NCBI GenBank assembly: GCA_013696395.1
Contig: JACCYQ010000078.1
Coordinates: 1-46,548, forward strand
Source: Chitinophagaceae bacterium
GTDB lineage: Bacteria > Bacteroidota > Bacteroidia > Chitinophagales > Chitinophagaceae
Length of the DNA stretch: 46,548 nt
Direction of reading: 5' to 3'
Shown: positions 27,642 to 35,312 of the stretch, piece after piece
Position numbering within the stretch: position 1 is the stretch's first letter
Layout: each line of letters starts with the position of its first letter
Program-made: the position numbers and the translations under genes
The notes under the pieces: generated by a model
Database searches by the model: none
Told to the model about the DNA's origin: nothing
What the model saw: the letters and a program-made list of their open reading frames with translations, nothing else

Positions 27642-27938
27642 CTATTCCTCATCCAACAAATAATTTCCGATATGCTTCCTGTTATCATTTAACTTTCTTC
27701 TTTGATCCATTAACCTGTAAAAACCAAAACCCAGAATTATAAAGGCTATTATCCAGAATCCAATTTCCAACAGTCTTCCATAACTTAAGGTAAGAAAATG
27801 GTTAATAGTGATACCAGCAATAGAAAAATAAAGACTGGTTCGCAAATATGATAAAAAAGTTCTTTCAATTGCCATAGAAGTTCTTTCAATTGCAAGATTT
27901 TCTCTTAATATCAGGTCTTTATTCACTTGTTTATTCAT
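27642..27938 (-). CDS. DUF202 small membrane protein
   Basis: 98 residues with the DUF202 signature in the first half (RENLAIERTSMAIERTFLSYLRTSL, about 11-35) and two membrane segments (about 35-52 and 57-77). The family is found in bacteria and fungi; yeast Vtc1 carries a related domain. No reaction is known. Here it sits between the YeeE halves and thioredoxin, 32 bp after the preceding gene. Confidence 0.85.
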   Translation of the reverse strand: MNKQVNKDLILRENLAIERTSMAIERTFLSYLRTSLYFSIAGITINHFLTLSYGRLLEIGFWIIAFIILGFGFYRLMDQRRKLNDNRKHIGNYLLDEE

Positions 27939-27970
27939 ATTGCCCTAGAAGTATTTAAATCAGGCAGAAC

Positions 27971-28522
27971 CTAATGAGGTAATCTTTCTCTCATTAAACC
28001 ATACAACCATGTTCCTGCCACAGCACTTAATAAAGTTACTAATATAACACTAGCCCCTGTACCTAAAATTGCATATAACGGTCCTGGACAAGCGCCTGTT
28101 AAAGCCCAACCCAGTCCGAATAATAAACCACCATATATCTGTCCTTTATTAAATTTTCTTGGTATAAGTTCAATAGGTTCCCCGTGTATTGTTTTCACTT
28201 TAAATTTTTTAATCAACCAAATGGAAATCATGCCTGTAACCACGGCTGAACCTATAACACCATACATATGAAAACTTTGTAAACGGAACATTTCCTGGAT
28301 ACGAAACCATGAAATTACTTCTGATTTAACCAGTAAAATTCCAAAAATTATCCCAGCTAGGAGGTATTTAATATTAAACCACCAGGGGTGAACCAGTTCA
28401 GATTCATTTATGCCGGATGCATCAAGCGTTCGTACTTCGAAATCAGTATTATGCACCAGGAATGTTTTTTGTATTTTTTCCTGATCCCGGAAATGATCTT
28501 TTAGTTCCTGGCTTTTTTCCAT
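27971..28522 (-). CDS. YeeE/YedE half protein (DUF6691-like), second half
   Basis: 183 residues with about four membrane segments and the family's conserved Cys in FGLGWALTGACPGPLYAIL. A 50-residue soluble N-terminal extension is unusual for the family. In TsuA (YeeE) thiosulfate is relayed along conserved cysteines; this protein and its neighbour at 28526 would each supply half of such a transporter. The two genes are 3 bp apart. Substrate (thiosulfate or another sulfur compound) is inferred from family. Confidence 0.85.
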   Translation of the reverse strand: MEKSQELKDHFRDQEKIQKTFLVHNTDFEVRTLDASGINESELVHPWWFNIKYLLAGIIFGILLVKSEVISWFRIQEMFRLQSFHMYGVIGSAVVTGMISIWLIKKFKVKTIHGEPIELIPRKFNKGQIYGGLLFGLGWALTGACPGPLYAILGTGASVILVTLLSAVAGTWLYGLMRERLPH

Positions 28523-28525
28523 GAA

Positions 28526-29089
28526 TTATAATTTGAGAATATAAGGCAACAATAAATTAGTCATAACAAATCCACCAACCATAAAACAAATAGTTGCAAC
28601 TAATGATGGCCACTGAAGACTTGATAAACCCATAATTGAGTGGCCTGAGGTACAACCGCCTGCATAGCGGGTTCCAAACCCCACCAGCAAGCCACCACCA
28701 ACAATTATAATGATACCTTTAATGGTAAGTAATGCAGACCAGTTAAAAATGTCTGCAGGAACCAACCCATTAAAATTATCAATACCATAATTATTTAAAT
28801 CTGATACAAGCGCAGGGTTCACCAATACGGGACCGGGATTTTGCAGAATATTAAAAGCTAAATAACCACCCAATAAAATGCCTGCAACAAAAACAAGGTT
28901 CCAGATTTCTTTTTTCCAATCATATTTAAAAAAGGGAATATTAGCTGGCACACATGCAGCGCATATATGCCTTAAGGATGAGGATATACCAAATGATTTA
29001 TTACCCAATATTAAAAGGGCCGGCACCATAATTCCAATTAAAGGACCTGCAATATACCATGGCCATGGTTGCCTGAGTATTTCTAACAT
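28526..29089 (-). CDS. YeeE/YedE half protein, first half
   Basis: 187 residues, about five membrane segments, with the hallmark GFGTRYAGGCTSGHSIMGLSS (about 140-160), whose Cys is the putative sulfur relay residue. Two further cysteines lie in ICAACVPANIPF (about 42-53). Paired with the next gene it forms a split YeeE/YedE importer. The rhodanese gene ends 9 bp upstream, consistent with coupling of sulfur-compound uptake to sulfane sulfur transfer. Confidence 0.88.
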   Translation of the reverse strand: MLEILRQPWPWYIAGPLIGIMVPALLILGNKSFGISSSLRHICAACVPANIPFFKYDWKKEIWNLVFVAGILLGGYLAFNILQNPGPVLVNPALVSDLNNYGIDNFNGLVPADIFNWSALLTIKGIIIIVGGGLLVGFGTRYAGGCTSGHSIMGLSSLQWPSLVATICFMVGGFVMTNLLLPYILKL

Positions 29090-29098
29090 AATATAAGT

Positions 29099-29494
29099 TT
29101 ACTGTAATCCCTGGTTAATTTGTTTCTTTTTTCTTAGGAACCTGTCCCATGCAAGGATACCTCCTTTCATATTATAAATACGGGTAAATCCCTGTTGCTG
29201 CATCAGATCTGCCGCATCTGAACTTCTCTTTCCTGAGCGGCAATATACCAGGTAAGATTTATTTTTATCCAGGGTAGAAATTTGTTGCATAAAAGCTGCA
29301 CTGTCTTTTATATCCATATTTTCTGCATATTCAATTTTACCGGCATCAAATTCTTTTGCAGTTCGTACATCCAGAATCGTGAAACCATTTTTTATTTTTC
29401 TTTCTGCAACACGTGGGCTGATTGCTTTTACCTGTGCCGATATTGACCCGTAAAACATAATCATTGTAAAAAAAAAGATCAATCTTAATTTCAT
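29099..29494 (-). CDS. Exported single-domain rhodanese
   Basis: 131 residues with a cleavable signal peptide (MKLRLIFFFTMIMFYGSISAQ). The rhodanese domain has ILDVRTAKEFDAGKI (40-54) and the active-site loop CRSGKRS (85-91), with Cys85 as persulfide carrier. The mature protein would act in the periplasm on thiosulfate or polysulfide and hand sulfur to the YeeE pair encoded just downstream. It has its own predicted promoter with a Crp/Fnr-type site (29567-29588). Confidence 0.9.
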   Translation of the reverse strand: MKLRLIFFFTMIMFYGSISAQVKAISPRVAERKIKNGFTILDVRTAKEFDAGKIEYAENMDIKDSAAFMQQISTLDKNKSYLVYCRSGKRSSDAADLMQQQGFTRIYNMKGGILAWDRFLRKKKQINQGLQ

Positions 29495-29540
29495 AAATTT
29501 TATATTAAATACAACCTGCCCTAAAAGTTGAAGCCAAAAT

Positions 29541-29548
29541 CAAATCTA
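29541..29548 (-). promoter_or_regulatory. -7 promoter element of the rhodanese-YeeE operon
   Basis: Minus-strand TAGATTTG matches TAnnTTTG and predicts a transcript start near 29537, about 43 bases before the rhodanese ATG. There is no TTTG at the -33 position; the Crp/Fnr-type palindrome covers the region around -41 instead. Confidence 0.6.
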
Positions 29549-29556
29549 TACCAGGG

Positions 29557-29570
29557 AATTGGATCCAATT
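29557..29570. promoter_or_regulatory. 14-bp perfect palindrome next to the Crp/Fnr-type site
   Basis: AATTGGATCCAATT is a perfect palindrome that shares its last four bases with the Crp/Fnr-type palindrome. It would cover roughly -20 to -34 of the predicted rhodanese promoter, so a protein bound here could block it. No known operator matches. Confidence 0.4.
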
Positions 29571-29588
29571 GTGACTTATGTCACAATT
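29567..29588. promoter_or_regulatory. Crp/Fnr-family operator upstream of the rhodanese-YeeE operon
   Basis: AATTGTGAC, four bases and GTCACAATT form a perfect inverted repeat containing TGTGA-N6-TCACA, the consensus for Crp-type regulators. Its centre lies about 41 bases upstream of the predicted start, the place used by class II Crp/Fnr activators. No Crp/Fnr gene is present in the window. Confidence 0.7.
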
Positions 29589-29592
29589 AAGT

Positions 29593-30405
29593 TTATTGAA
29601 ATGAATCCAAAAACAATTCTTTAATTAAAATACCGATACCCATTACCAGCACAAACCACCCAAAGGCTTTTTCCAGTTTTTTACCCGGGACTTTGTTGTT
29701 CAACCAGTTGCCTATAAAGATACCGATTATTGCAAGGCCTGTAACTATCAGCAAAAATGACCAGTCCATCATGTAATGACTTAAATCTCCTGTAAAACCA
29801 ATGAGTGATTTAGCTGCAATAATTACAAGTGAAGTTCCAATAGCTGTTTTCATTGATAATTTACTGAATAGAACCAATGCTGGTATAATAAGAAATCCGC
29901 CACCGGCGCCAACCAACCCGGTTAAAATTCCAACGATCACACCCTCTAATACTATTAACTTATAGTTGTAAGTTGGATTTTGATTATGATCTGGTAAACT
30001 ATTTTCAACCTGCCTTCCCCGAATCATGGAAAAAGATGCAACTAACATCAGTAGCGCAAAAATTACCATCAGTAATACAGGTTTGGTTATCACTTGAGCA
30101 CCTACTGTAAAAATTCGATCTGGAATTAAAGGAATCAAAAACTTACGGGTAGCATACACGGTAACTAATGCCGGAGTACCAAAAATAAGTGCCGTCTTTA
30201 AATGAACAAACCCCTTTTTAAATTTTGGAATGGCGCCTACAAAGCTGGTGCTGCCTACAATAAATAAGGAATAGGCTGTTGCCATTACCGGGTGGATTCC
30301 AAATAAATAAACCAAAACCGGTACTGTAAGAATGGAGCCACCTCCACCAATTAAACCCAATGAAACACCAATAAGAATGGAAGCCAGGTAGCCGATTATT
30401 TCCAT
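29593..30405 (-). CDS. TauE/SafE family anion permease
   Basis: 270 residues with about eight membrane segments in two repeats. Each repeat carries the family's Gly-rich loop: SLGLIGGGGSILTVPVLVYLFG (about 15-36) and GILTGLVGAGGGFLIIPALVL (about 158-178). TauE/SafE proteins move sulfite, sulfoacetate or other organosulfur anions. It precedes the rhodanese-YeeE genes by 98 bp, so it probably exports sulfite or a related by-product; substrate is inferred. A TACATTTG box five bases before its ATG hints at an almost leaderless start. Confidence 0.9.
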   Translation of the reverse strand: MEIIGYLASILIGVSLGLIGGGGSILTVPVLVYLFGIHPVMATAYSLFIVGSTSFVGAIPKFKKGFVHLKTALIFGTPALVTVYATRKFLIPLIPDRIFTVGAQVITKPVLLMVIFALLMLVASFSMIRGRQVENSLPDHNQNPTYNYKLIVLEGVIVGILTGLVGAGGGFLIIPALVLFSKLSMKTAIGTSLVIIAAKSLIGFTGDLSHYMMDWSFLLIVTGLAIIGIFIGNWLNNKVPGKKLEKAFGWFVLVMGIGILIKELFLDSFQ

Positions 30406-30435
30406 GTAACAAATGTAATCAAAGCCAAAGTTTTA

Positions 30436-30469
30436 ATATTACATGAAACTAAAAATGTACCCGTAATAT
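30436..30469. promoter_or_regulatory. Inverted repeat upstream of the TauE gene
   Basis: ATATTAC (30436-30442) and GTAATAT (30463-30469) are inverted, with TACAT/ATGTA inside them. It lies 31 bp upstream of the TauE ATG in the 139-bp gap after the photolyase gene and could be an operator. I know no matching regulator. Confidence 0.3.
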
Positions 30470-30544
30470 ATATTTGAAAATGATGGTTACCTGCGAAAAA
30501 AAATTTGTCATTTAATTGAAAAAAAATAACAACACCATAAAAAC

Positions 30545-31870
30545 TCAAATAAATGGAGCGTCATTTAATGAACGCTTATACACTTCCAACGCTCTTTTAC
30601 GGGCAAAATCATGATCAACCATAGGAATAATTGTATCCGGTTGAAAATCCCTGATCCACGTTTTTATGTATTTCATTTCAGGATCAAATTTTTTTGATTG
30701 CACCGAAGGATTAAAAATTCTGAAGTATGGTGCTGCATCGCATCCACTGCCAGCCGCCCATTGCCAGTTTCCATTATTTGAAGCCAATTCATAATCTAAT
30801 AATTTTTCAGCAAAATAAGCTTCACCCCATCGCCAATCGATCAAAAGATGTTTGGTTAAAAAACTGGCCACTATCATACGTACACGATTGTGCATCCACC
30901 CAGTTTCATTCAGTTGTCGCATACCGGCATCAACGATAGGATAACCTGTTTTACCTTTACACCACAGTTCAAATTCCTTTTCATTATTACGCCATTGAAT
31001 AAGGTCATACTTTTTTTTAAAACTTTGGTTTTCTACATAAGGGAAATTAAAAAGTATCATCATAAAAAATTCTCGCCATATCAATTCGTTTAACCATTGT
31101 TCATTTAAATTTTTCCCTAATGCCGCCAAATGACGAATGCTTATGGTTCCAAATCGTAAATGGACACCAGCAAAGCTGGTTCCTGATTGTGCGGGATAGT
31201 TGCGGGTTTCATTATACTGGGCCAGAGATTCCTTATGGATATTCAGGGACGGTAGCTCCAAAACTGCTTTTTCAAAACCTATTTCTGAGATATGAGGAAA
31301 TGGAATAGGTGCAATATTTACCAGGTTCTCCAAACATTCTTCACTTGCACAAACATTGGAGCTTTCATTAAAATATTTATTTTTCCATGCCTTTGAATAC
31401 GGAGTGAATACAGTATAAGGACTTCCATCTAATTTCATGATTTCTGATCTCTCATAAATAACCTGGTCTTTAAAAGTATGGAATGGGATATTTTTATTTG
31501 ATAGAAAGCTTCTAATCTTTTCATCACGCTCAATAGCGTATGGTTCATAATCATGATTGGTAAAAACTTTTTTAACATCAAATTTGTTACAGATTTTTTC
31601 AAAAGCTGATTCAGGTGTACCATGCAAAACATACAAGGAAGAATTATTTTCTTCCAGTACCTGTTTTAGCTGTTCTAGTGTGCTATGAATAAAAGAAACC
31701 CGTTTATCGATTCTGTCTGAAAGTTTTTCAAGGATACAAGTATCAAATATAAAAACAGGTAAAACCGGGGAACCACTTTTCAATGCATGATATAAACCAG
31801 TATTATCATATACACGCAGATCCCTTCTAAACCAAAAAATACTGACTGTCAATTTTTCATTGGTAACCAT
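30545..31870 (-). CDS. phr: Deoxyribodipyrimidine photolyase
   Basis: Repairs UV-induced cyclobutane pyrimidine dimers with blue light. 441 residues: an N-terminal antenna-binding alpha/beta domain (VSIFWFRRDLRVYDNTGL, 9-26) and a C-terminal helical FAD domain with WRWGEAYFAEKLLDYE and NNGNWQWAAGSGCDAAPYFRIF, the photolyase signature, plus FNPSVQSKKFDP. It is the last gene of the carotenoid operon and starts 22 bp inside the TspO-like gene, so it would be translated from the light-regulated transcript. Cryptochrome function is a less likely alternative. Confidence 0.94.
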   Translation of the reverse strand: MVTNEKLTVSIFWFRRDLRVYDNTGLYHALKSGSPVLPVFIFDTCILEKLSDRIDKRVSFIHSTLEQLKQVLEENNSSLYVLHGTPESAFEKICNKFDVKKVFTNHDYEPYAIERDEKIRSFLSNKNIPFHTFKDQVIYERSEIMKLDGSPYTVFTPYSKAWKNKYFNESSNVCASEECLENLVNIAPIPFPHISEIGFEKAVLELPSLNIHKESLAQYNETRNYPAQSGTSFAGVHLRFGTISIRHLAALGKNLNEQWLNELIWREFFMMILFNFPYVENQSFKKKYDLIQWRNNEKEFELWCKGKTGYPIVDAGMRQLNETGWMHNRVRMIVASFLTKHLLIDWRWGEAYFAEKLLDYELASNNGNWQWAAGSGCDAAPYFRIFNPSVQSKKFDPEMKYIKTWIRDFQPDTIIPMVDHDFARKRALEVYKRSLNDAPFI

Positions 31871-32634
31871 GGCAGACTCTTTCTGTTGATATAAGCATGA
31901 ATAGCAACGCTAATGAATAATAAAACCGATACTGCAATGGCAACCTGGACAATCATTGTATTGTTGCCCCGGTTTGCAACAGCAATAGCTATCAAAGCCC
32001 AAACACCTGCTAATGCAAATTCGCGCATGTTTCTCTTCAATATCATAAAAAGATGGACAAGGCCTGCTGTAATAATCATAATGACAGTCCAGTAATCACC
32101 TGGAATACCCAATCCATCCCAACTAATTTTTGTTAAGTATGCGGCTATATTTGCCATTAAAGCAACCGTGATCCAACCGGAATACAGGGAAAATGGCCAC
32201 CAGACAAATAGAATTTGATTCTTTGGCAAATCATCCAGTTCCATTCTTGTTTTAAGGATAATCATTATTAATGAAAAAAGTAAAACCATCATGATAATTA
32301 CTGAAAGACCAGTATACTCATATAACCAGGAAAATATCCAGAGACAATTCGCAACACAGGAAATTACAAACCACCAGCCAACGTTCAGGGCAACATTTTT
32401 TGTATTACCGCTTTTAAAAACAACCGTTGAATGATAAATAATAAATGCAAACAGCCCTACATAAATAAGTCCCCAAATAGAAAATGCATAACCTGCCGGT
32501 GTAAAATAATTTGAATACGTGGCCGAAACCGTCGACATAGTATTGCCATTGAAGATACCCGTATTAGAAAAGTAATTTATAACAATAGTTATAATAAGCG
32601 CAATGATATTGCCTACCGACAAAGCTTTTTGCAT
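31849..32634 (-). CDS. TspO/MBR-like tryptophan-rich membrane protein
   Basis: 261 residues, about seven membrane segments, rich in Trp and aromatic residues: YFTPAGYAFSIWGLIYVGL, GWWFVISCVANCLWIFSW, FVWWPFSLYSGWITVALMANIAAY. These fit the TspO-related tryptophan-rich sensory proteins of the longer kind. TspO binds porphyrins and sterols and represses pigment genes in Rhodobacter in response to oxygen and light. The role here is unproven, but its place between lycopene cyclase and photolyase suggests a part in the light or tetrapyrrole response. It starts 6 bp after the cyclase gene. Confidence 0.75.
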   Translation of the reverse strand: MQKALSVGNIIALIITIVINYFSNTGIFNGNTMSTVSATYSNYFTPAGYAFSIWGLIYVGLFAFIIYHSTVVFKSGNTKNVALNVGWWFVISCVANCLWIFSWLYEYTGLSVIIMMVLLFSLIMIILKTRMELDDLPKNQILFVWWPFSLYSGWITVALMANIAAYLTKISWDGLGIPGDYWTVIMIITAGLVHLFMILKRNMREFALAGVWALIAIAVANRGNNTMIVQVAIAVSVLLFISVAIHAYINRKSLPWLPMKN

Positions 32635-32640
32635 TGTTGA

Positions 32641-33378
32641 TTATTGAACGCCTGATAATTTTTTGGCGGTAATTATTGAATCTTTTTTATGAGTAGTATT
32701 CTTACTTTTCAAGTGTTGATATATTAATAAATTTAACAGGATCAGTAACATCCCATAAAAAATATCTTCGACGGGTATAGTCCATAATCTGAAACCAATG
32801 ATCTCTGTATTGTTATACCAAACAACCGGTGAACTTAACCCTGTGCCGGTTAAAATGCCATTCACTATTAAAAAAGGAAACAGTAGAATTGCATATACGA
32901 AGTAGAACTTGTCAAGCCATTGAACCCTTAAATAATATTTGGAAAATACTAGTAGGGCAGCCAGGCTTAAAAATGTTACCAGTGTATAAATTTTCTGGTA
33001 TTGAAAGAGCGCAATGATGGTGAGCCCGGCAATTAAAACAGGGGTTATTATGTTATCACTAAATCGAAAGGATTTTCTTAACAACAGTATATCCAGGCAA
33101 TGAAATGTAAACACACAGGCATAAGGAATACAAAAGAAAAACAGGACTTCTTCTAATGGTAAATTAACTATAGTGATTCCGGTAATATAGTCTGCATTGA
33201 ATCCCCACACACCGAGATGCGTGAAATACATATCCCATGCGAGAAAAATAATGCCTGCAAAAATTACAGCAGGGATAAAAGCTTTCCAGGTTTTGTAAAA
33301 CAACAATTTAGGATGAAATGTAAACAGGAAAGGAATAATGATAGTAAAGAAATTGATGTACAGGTAAAGATAACTCAT
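32641..33378 (-). CDS. Lycopene cyclase, fused CrtYc-CrtYd type
   Basis: Cyclises lycopene to beta-carotene in the membrane. 245 residues with about seven membrane segments and two related halves. The first carries the catalytic PLEEVLFFFCIPY (PxE(E/D) motif) and the second IPVEDIFYGMLLILLNLL, the pattern of the heterodimeric CrtYc/CrtYd cyclases fused in one chain, as in many Bacteroidota and in the fungal cyclase domain. The start overlaps the end of crtZ by four bases. Confidence 0.9.
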   Translation of the reverse strand: MSYLYLYINFFTIIIPFLFTFHPKLLFYKTWKAFIPAVIFAGIIFLAWDMYFTHLGVWGFNADYITGITIVNLPLEEVLFFFCIPYACVFTFHCLDILLLRKSFRFSDNIITPVLIAGLTIIALFQYQKIYTLVTFLSLAALLVFSKYYLRVQWLDKFYFVYAILLFPFLIVNGILTGTGLSSPVVWYNNTEIIGFRLWTIPVEDIFYGMLLILLNLLIYQHLKSKNTTHKKDSIITAKKLSGVQ

Positions 33379-33845
33379 GACATCATTTTGTCTTTTTCAT
33401 TAAGCAAATATTTAAAAGGTACCCAAAGCATTCCAAAACATTCTCCTTCTTCTTTTCCTAAATGTTTATGATGTACTTTATGAGCTCTTCGGATGGCTCT
33501 TAAATAAACGCTGTCTGAATTCCGGAAAATTTTAAATCGCTGGTGTATAAAAATATCATGTACCAGGAAATAGGCCAATCCATATAGGGTAATACCCAAA
33601 CCTATCCAGAATAAAAAATTATAATCATTTTGCATCCCGAAAAAAAGTGCGGTAATACCGGGTATGGCGAAAATCAAAAAGAAAAAATCATTATGTTCAA
33701 AAAAACCTGACGATTCCTTTTTATGATGATCCTTATGCAAAATCCAGAGTAACCCGTGCATTACAAATTTATGAGTAAACCAGGCCACTATTTCCATTGA
33801 AGCAAAAGCTGCCAAAACAATCAGAATATTAATAACTATGTTCAT
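33375..33845 (-). CDS. crtZ: Beta-carotene hydroxylase (CrtZ type)
   Basis: A di-iron membrane oxygenase that hydroxylates beta-carotene to zeaxanthin. 156 residues from the ATG at 33845 (the frame continues 34 codons upstream, but that part reads within the preceding gene and is not family-like). His clusters expected for the family are present: HKFVMHG, HKDHHKK, LVHDIFIHQRF and RAHKVHHKHLG. Four hydrophobic segments surround them. It starts 17 bp inside the SRPBCC gene and ends 4 bp inside the cyclase gene, so translation is coupled on both sides. Confidence 0.92.
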   Translation of the reverse strand: MNIVINILIVLAAFASMEIVAWFTHKFVMHGLLWILHKDHHKKESSGFFEHNDFFFLIFAIPGITALFFGMQNDYNFLFWIGLGITLYGLAYFLVHDIFIHQRFKIFRNSDSVYLRAIRRAHKVHHKHLGKEEGECFGMLWVPFKYLLNEKDKMMS

Positions 33846-34299
33846 GATTGACAAATAATTTATGCAGTATTTGCCTGCGATAATCAAATATGGTCTCAAT
33901 TTTTTTTCGCACAAATAAAGAATGTGCAATGTTACCAATAAAACCAAATGGCAATTGATATTTTAATTCATCTATCATTAAAACACCATTCTCCTTTTCA
34001 ATAAATCTATGGGTATGTTCCCAGGTATTGTATGGACCCTTTAACTGCCTGTCTGTAAACCTGACCGGTTTAGAAACTTCATGGATCACTGTTTGCCAGC
34101 TAACCGGAATTCCAAATAAAGGTCTTAGCGTATAATCAATTAACATGCCTTCAAAAATTTCTTTACCATTAAGGGGTGATAAAATTTTAAAGTTTAGATC
34201 GGGCGGAGTAATCAAAGCCAGGTTTTTTGCTGAAGAAAAAAAATCCCAGGCTTCATTTATAGTAATGGGTAAAAACTGTTCTGTATTATATTGATTCAT
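33829..34299 (-). CDS. SRPBCC-fold protein in the carotenoid operon
   Basis: 156 residues of the START/Bet v1-like (SRPBCC) fold: EQFLPITINEAWDFFSSAKNLALITPP at the start, NTWEHTHRFIEKENGVLMIDELKYQLPFG in the middle, and a C-terminal long helix with FDYRRQIL. The fold binds hydrophobic ligands in a cavity. Similar proteins recur in Bacteroidota carotenoid operons; binding or delivery of a carotenoid intermediate is an attractive but unproven role. It overlaps idi by four bases upstream. Confidence 0.85.
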   Translation of the reverse strand: MNQYNTEQFLPITINEAWDFFSSAKNLALITPPDLNFKILSPLNGKEIFEGMLIDYTLRPLFGIPVSWQTVIHEVSKPVRFTDRQLKGPYNTWEHTHRFIEKENGVLMIDELKYQLPFGFIGNIAHSLFVRKKIETIFDYRRQILHKLFVNHEHSY

Positions 34300-34823
34300 T
34301 TATTAAAATTTTTTTCGTAATGCCTGATTACATCGGGCAAACAAATCTTTAACCAGGCTGAAAACATTTCGGGGTGCATAGCCATTTCAGTTACCAGGTT
34401 TTGCAGACTGATAAATCTCCAGTCTTTAACTTCTTCAGAGTCTGGATTGGGTTTATCATCAGTATAACCAAAATATACATGATCCAGTTCATGTTCTGTT
34501 AGTCCATTATCTAATTGCGCTTTATAAATAAAACTGAATTTGAATTCCGCATCGCATGTTATACCCATTTCTTCCATCAACCGTCTTGCGATGGATGCTG
34601 AAATTTTTTCCCCCGCATTTGGATGGCTGCAGCAGGTATTGCTCCATAAACCCGCTGAGTGATATTTTATATCGGCTCTTTGTTGCAATAATAGTTCACC
34701 TTTGGTATTGAAAATAAAAAGAGAAAATGCCCGATGCAGAACACCCTTTTTATGTGCGGATAATTTATCCATAACGCCAATTTCATTATCCTGTTCATCT
34801 ACCAAAATCAATAACTCTTTCAT
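34296..34823 (-). CDS. idi: Isopentenyl-diphosphate delta-isomerase, type 1
   Basis: Interconverts IPP and DMAPP, feeding the carotenoid pathway. 175 residues with the Nudix fold: HRAFSLFIFNTKGELLLQQRA, the catalytic Cys in WSNTCCSHPNAGE, the Nudix-box-like ARRLMEEMGI and the Glu-containing TEHELDHVYFG. Length and motifs are those of type 1 Idi. It lies 3 bp after the unknown secreted-protein gene within the operon. No geranylgeranyl diphosphate synthase is present here, so that precursor must come from elsewhere in the genome. Confidence 0.95.
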   Translation of the reverse strand: MKELLILVDEQDNEIGVMDKLSAHKKGVLHRAFSLFIFNTKGELLLQQRADIKYHSAGLWSNTCCSHPNAGEKISASIARRLMEEMGITCDAEFKFSFIYKAQLDNGLTEHELDHVYFGYTDDKPNPDSEEVKDWRFISLQNLVTEMAMHPEMFSAWLKICLPDVIRHYEKNFNK

Positions 34824-34826
34824 TTT

Positions 34827-35312
34827 TCAATAGGTTTCCGGCAGGTATCCCTGCTGTTTGAAATAACTAACAATCATATTCCGCAGATGATAATCTTTTA
34901 GATGAGGTAATGTTTGTAACAAAAATGTTTTATCTGAACCAATATGATTTTTATACCCTAAAAAGGAGGGAATATTAGTCTGTATTGTTAAACGTATAAA
35001 ACGCAATTCCACATTCTTTCCATCTGCTGAAATCGCCTTATCAAGCATCTTTTTTCCTTTGTTAAAGTAAGAAAATTTGGAAATTGGATTAAAGACATAA
35101 TTGGCCATCATCATAGTTCCTCCTGCTTTGTATCCAAAAAGTAATGGGTTGTTTTTTTCATTATATGGAGATAGCCAGCCAATTAATTTATTACAGATTT
35201 TTTCCTCTTTTGCAGCCTTTTGATATAAGGCCCTTACTTCTGTTAAAGAAGGAATACCGGCAAAACTTATGCATGAATAAAGCAATAATCCCGCAAGCAT
35301 AATTATTTTCAT
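34827..35312 (-). CDS. Unknown exported protein in the carotenoid operon
   Basis: I do not recognise a named family. 161 residues with a signal peptide (MKIIMLAGLLLYSCISFAG). The mature part is mostly helical, with TPR-like spacing (EVRALYQKAAKEEKICNKLI, KGKKMLDKAISADGKNVELR) and basic character. It is locked into the operon: its start overlaps crtB by four bases and idi begins 3 bp after it. It is therefore probably made in equal measure with the pigment enzymes. A structural or membrane-pigment role is possible but not shown. Confidence 0.8.
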   Translation of the reverse strand: MKIIMLAGLLLYSCISFAGIPSLTEVRALYQKAAKEEKICNKLIGWLSPYNEKNNPLLFGYKAGGTMMMANYVFNPISKFSYFNKGKKMLDKAISADGKNVELRFIRLTIQTNIPSFLGYKNHIGSDKTFLLQTLPHLKDYHLRNMIVSYFKQQGYLPETY

